A DNA stretch of 64,000 bases from Erpobdella octoculata. Lineage: Eukaryota; Annelida; Clitellata; Hirudinida; Erpobdellidae. Within the stretch, counting starts at the first letter, position 1, and every line of letters starts with the position of its first letter. Below are positions 62,348-64,000 of the stretch, piece by piece. The notes beneath the pieces were generated by a model that saw nothing but the letters and a program-made list of their open reading frames with translations, was not told where the DNA came from and did no database searches. The translations under genes were made by a program, and so were the position numbers. The stretch spans positions 11,816,472-11,880,471 of the forward strand of contig OZ022247.1 of the NCBI GenBank assembly GCA_963978895.1. The letters run 5' to 3'.

Positions 62348-63121
62348 ATGTCAACTATGAGCATTTCTATAGCTTCTCTGACAAACAAACGCAAATTTGA
62401 CGACGTCCATGGACTATCTTCGGCTCCTAAAAGAGTGCGCTTGAGTTCTGGTGAAGAGGTATCGAAGACGAGTTTAGCTTCTCAAGCAAAGACAACCGCA
62501 ACAATAAACGGTCATATTACAAGGGACGTTTTGGAGCAACTAAAAAAAATTTGTCAGTCTATTGAAAACAAAAAACATATTGTTGTCGTTGAAAAGGGAC
62601 CAGATGGCAGGGTGTGCCACGTCGAAAACTCGAAACTGGCGAATGATCTTAACATCGAAGACCCAAATTTTGTAGCAAAGTGCCAGATGATTTTTCGCAA
62701 AAACGTCGAGTGCATCAGAGCTATCGGAAACGTTCCTTACGACTTTTTCGAGCCAGCTCTGAGGCATTGTACGCCGCAACAGCTCCAGAAATTCGAAGCA
62801 AACAACCCCACTATGGCAGGACGATCGGAAGCGTTGTGGAAGCGCCATGTTATGAAAGATCATGCAATCGCAAAAGTCGATGGCTTCGAATCGTGGAAAA
62901 AAATGTGGTCGAAAAAAACGGAGGAATCCGGTCTTAAATTTCAGCATTGTCTCGACAAGTTCAAACAGTCTAGTACTCTAATTGCGTCCGGTATACGCAA
63001 GAGTCTCGTCATCGAAACTCTACCTTTAGGAACGGCTCGGGGAGCTTCTAGGAAGGGAGCGTTTAAAATTGCCAACTCGAAACCTCTTCTTATAGCGCCA
63101 AGACATAAGTCGAGGAAATAG
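62348..63121 (+). CDS. ELOA-like: Elongin-A-like protein, array copy 5 (complete)
   Basis: Protein identical to copies 3 and 4; spacing 1781 bp. The A-rich tract of this unit matches unit 4 rather than unit 3, a hint that units 4 and 5 are the most recent duplicates. Confidence 0.88.
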   Translation: MSTMSISIASLTNKRKFDDVHGLSSAPKRVRLSSGEEVSKTSLASQAKTTATINGHITRDVLEQLKKICQSIENKKHIVVVEKGPDGRVCHVENSKLANDLNIEDPNFVAKCQMIFRKNVECIRAIGNVPYDFFEPALRHCTPQQLQKFEANNPTMAGRSEALWKRHVMKDHAIAKVDGFESWKKMWSKKTEESGLKFQHCLDKFKQSSTLIASGIRKSLVIETLPLGTARGASRKGAFKIANSKPLLIAPRHKSRK

Positions 63122-63410
63122 AATCAGAAATATGTTAGGCTCCCTAGTTCGGCTGGTAAACAGAACATGTAAATGAAAGATGTCAAAACGGCTTCAGTTA
63201 AAAAGATAAGATAAGATAACGTTTATTATAGTGGTTTAGAAGACCTATAAACAAACAACCACTTTAAATAAAAAAAACATAAACTAAAAAAATTTAAAAA
63301 ATAAAAAAAATATAAAAAATAAAAAAAATAAAAAAATAAAATAAAAATGAATAAAAAACGCACAACGAGTGATGCAGTTTAAAAAGTAGTATTAATCCTA
63401 ATTTTTTTAA

Positions 63411-63874
63411 TCTTTATATATATATAAAAATTAGATTATGTAAGTAAGTATCTTAGTCCTTTATGCATTGCTACACCATTCATAGGATCGTAAAGAAATT
63501 TTTACACAAGCTTGAGAGGCAATGTGAGAAGGTTTTTGTGAAAAAAATTGAAATCGGTCACAAAATGAGCGGAGCGGGAGAGCGATCGGAAACGGGAATT
63601 AGAAAATGAGCGGGAAAGGGAAAGTAAAAGGGAATGAAAAAGCAACTGAAAGCGGAAAAGCGAGCGGGAAGGGTAAAGCGACCAAACGCTTGAAAGCGAA
63701 CGAGAGCGAAAAAACCGCCGGGAGCGGGAAAGCGACCGGGATCAGGAAAACAACCGGGAGGGGGAAAGCGACCGAGAGCGGGAGATCAAGCGGGGAAGGA
63801 AACGGGAGCGAGAGAGACAAACAAACATTAGAAAATCCTGTAAAAATCCCGGGCAATGCCGGTTAACCCGCTAG
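63411..63874 (+). mobile_element. HelB Helitron in array unit 5
   Basis: 464 bp, same as units 2-4. Confidence 0.9.
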
Positions 63875-64000
63875 TCAAATATATTTACTTTATGGCTTAC
63901 TTAATTAATTCATTATTCAAATTATAATCGTCATCGGTTAAACAAAAGCGAGCGAGGTTCTATTGTTATATCGATCGGTCATTCGTCACTTTGTACGCAG
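63875..64000 (+). promoter_or_regulatory. Start of the next array unit (promoter, cut by window end)
   Basis: The sequence after the Helitron matches the upstream half of the other promoters and ends just before the first CCAAT box, so at least one more unit should follow. Confidence 0.7.

Overview
The window is animal nuclear DNA. It is AT-rich and intron-rich, with canonical GT-AG introns of about 70 bases to several kb, and it is heavily loaded with DNA transposons and microsatellites. A short TTAGGG run at 51996-52013 and the transposon spectrum (Helitrons, hAT, foldback, LINE and Ty3/gypsy relics) suit a non-insect invertebrate. Nothing here fixes the phylum.

Layout. (1) 1-3272: unidentified coding-like debris, a TA-flanked DNA transposon carrying a nested Helitron, and a tRNA-like SINE. 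(2) 3273-12648 (+): the last nine exons of an Erg-type KCNH voltage-gated potassium channel, from pore to C-terminal coiled coil; its 5' exons lie left of the window. (3) 12649-16613: intergenic hAT and MITE relics. (4) 16614-47356 (-): a complete TAF1 gene (largest TFIID subunit). I rebuilt it as 37 coding exons with all phases closing, giving 5439 coding bases and 1812 residues. It is tail-to-tail with KCNH. Its introns hold three Helitron families, a foldback element, MITEs, LINE relics and many minisatellites. (5) 47357-55511: transposon-rich DNA with LINE fragments, HelB-type Helitron dimers with an 18-bp minisatellite, a Ty3/gypsy LTR with an RNase H remnant, and a 654-bp tandem/inverted repeat. 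(6) 55513-64000: a tandem array with a period of about 1781 bp. Each unit holds a compact TATA/CCAAT promoter, an intronless 257-codon Elongin-A-like gene, an A-rich 3' tract and one 464-482 bp Helitron. Four complete genes and one 5'-truncated copy are visible, and the array runs off the right edge.

Three recurring Helitron families are defined by their ends (5' TC, 3' hairpin plus CTAG, inserted between A and T). HelA has a (TGAC)n tract near its 5' end and a body of ~157-bp direct repeats. HelB has a 3' end with a CCCGG...CCGGG hairpin and a GC-rich purine body. HelC has a (CTCA)n tract near its 5' end. None encodes Rep/helicase here, so all are non-autonomous.

The most notable system is the homogeneous array of short Elongin-A-like genes. 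TAF1 and Elongin A both act in RNA polymerase II transcription, but nothing here links them functionally.
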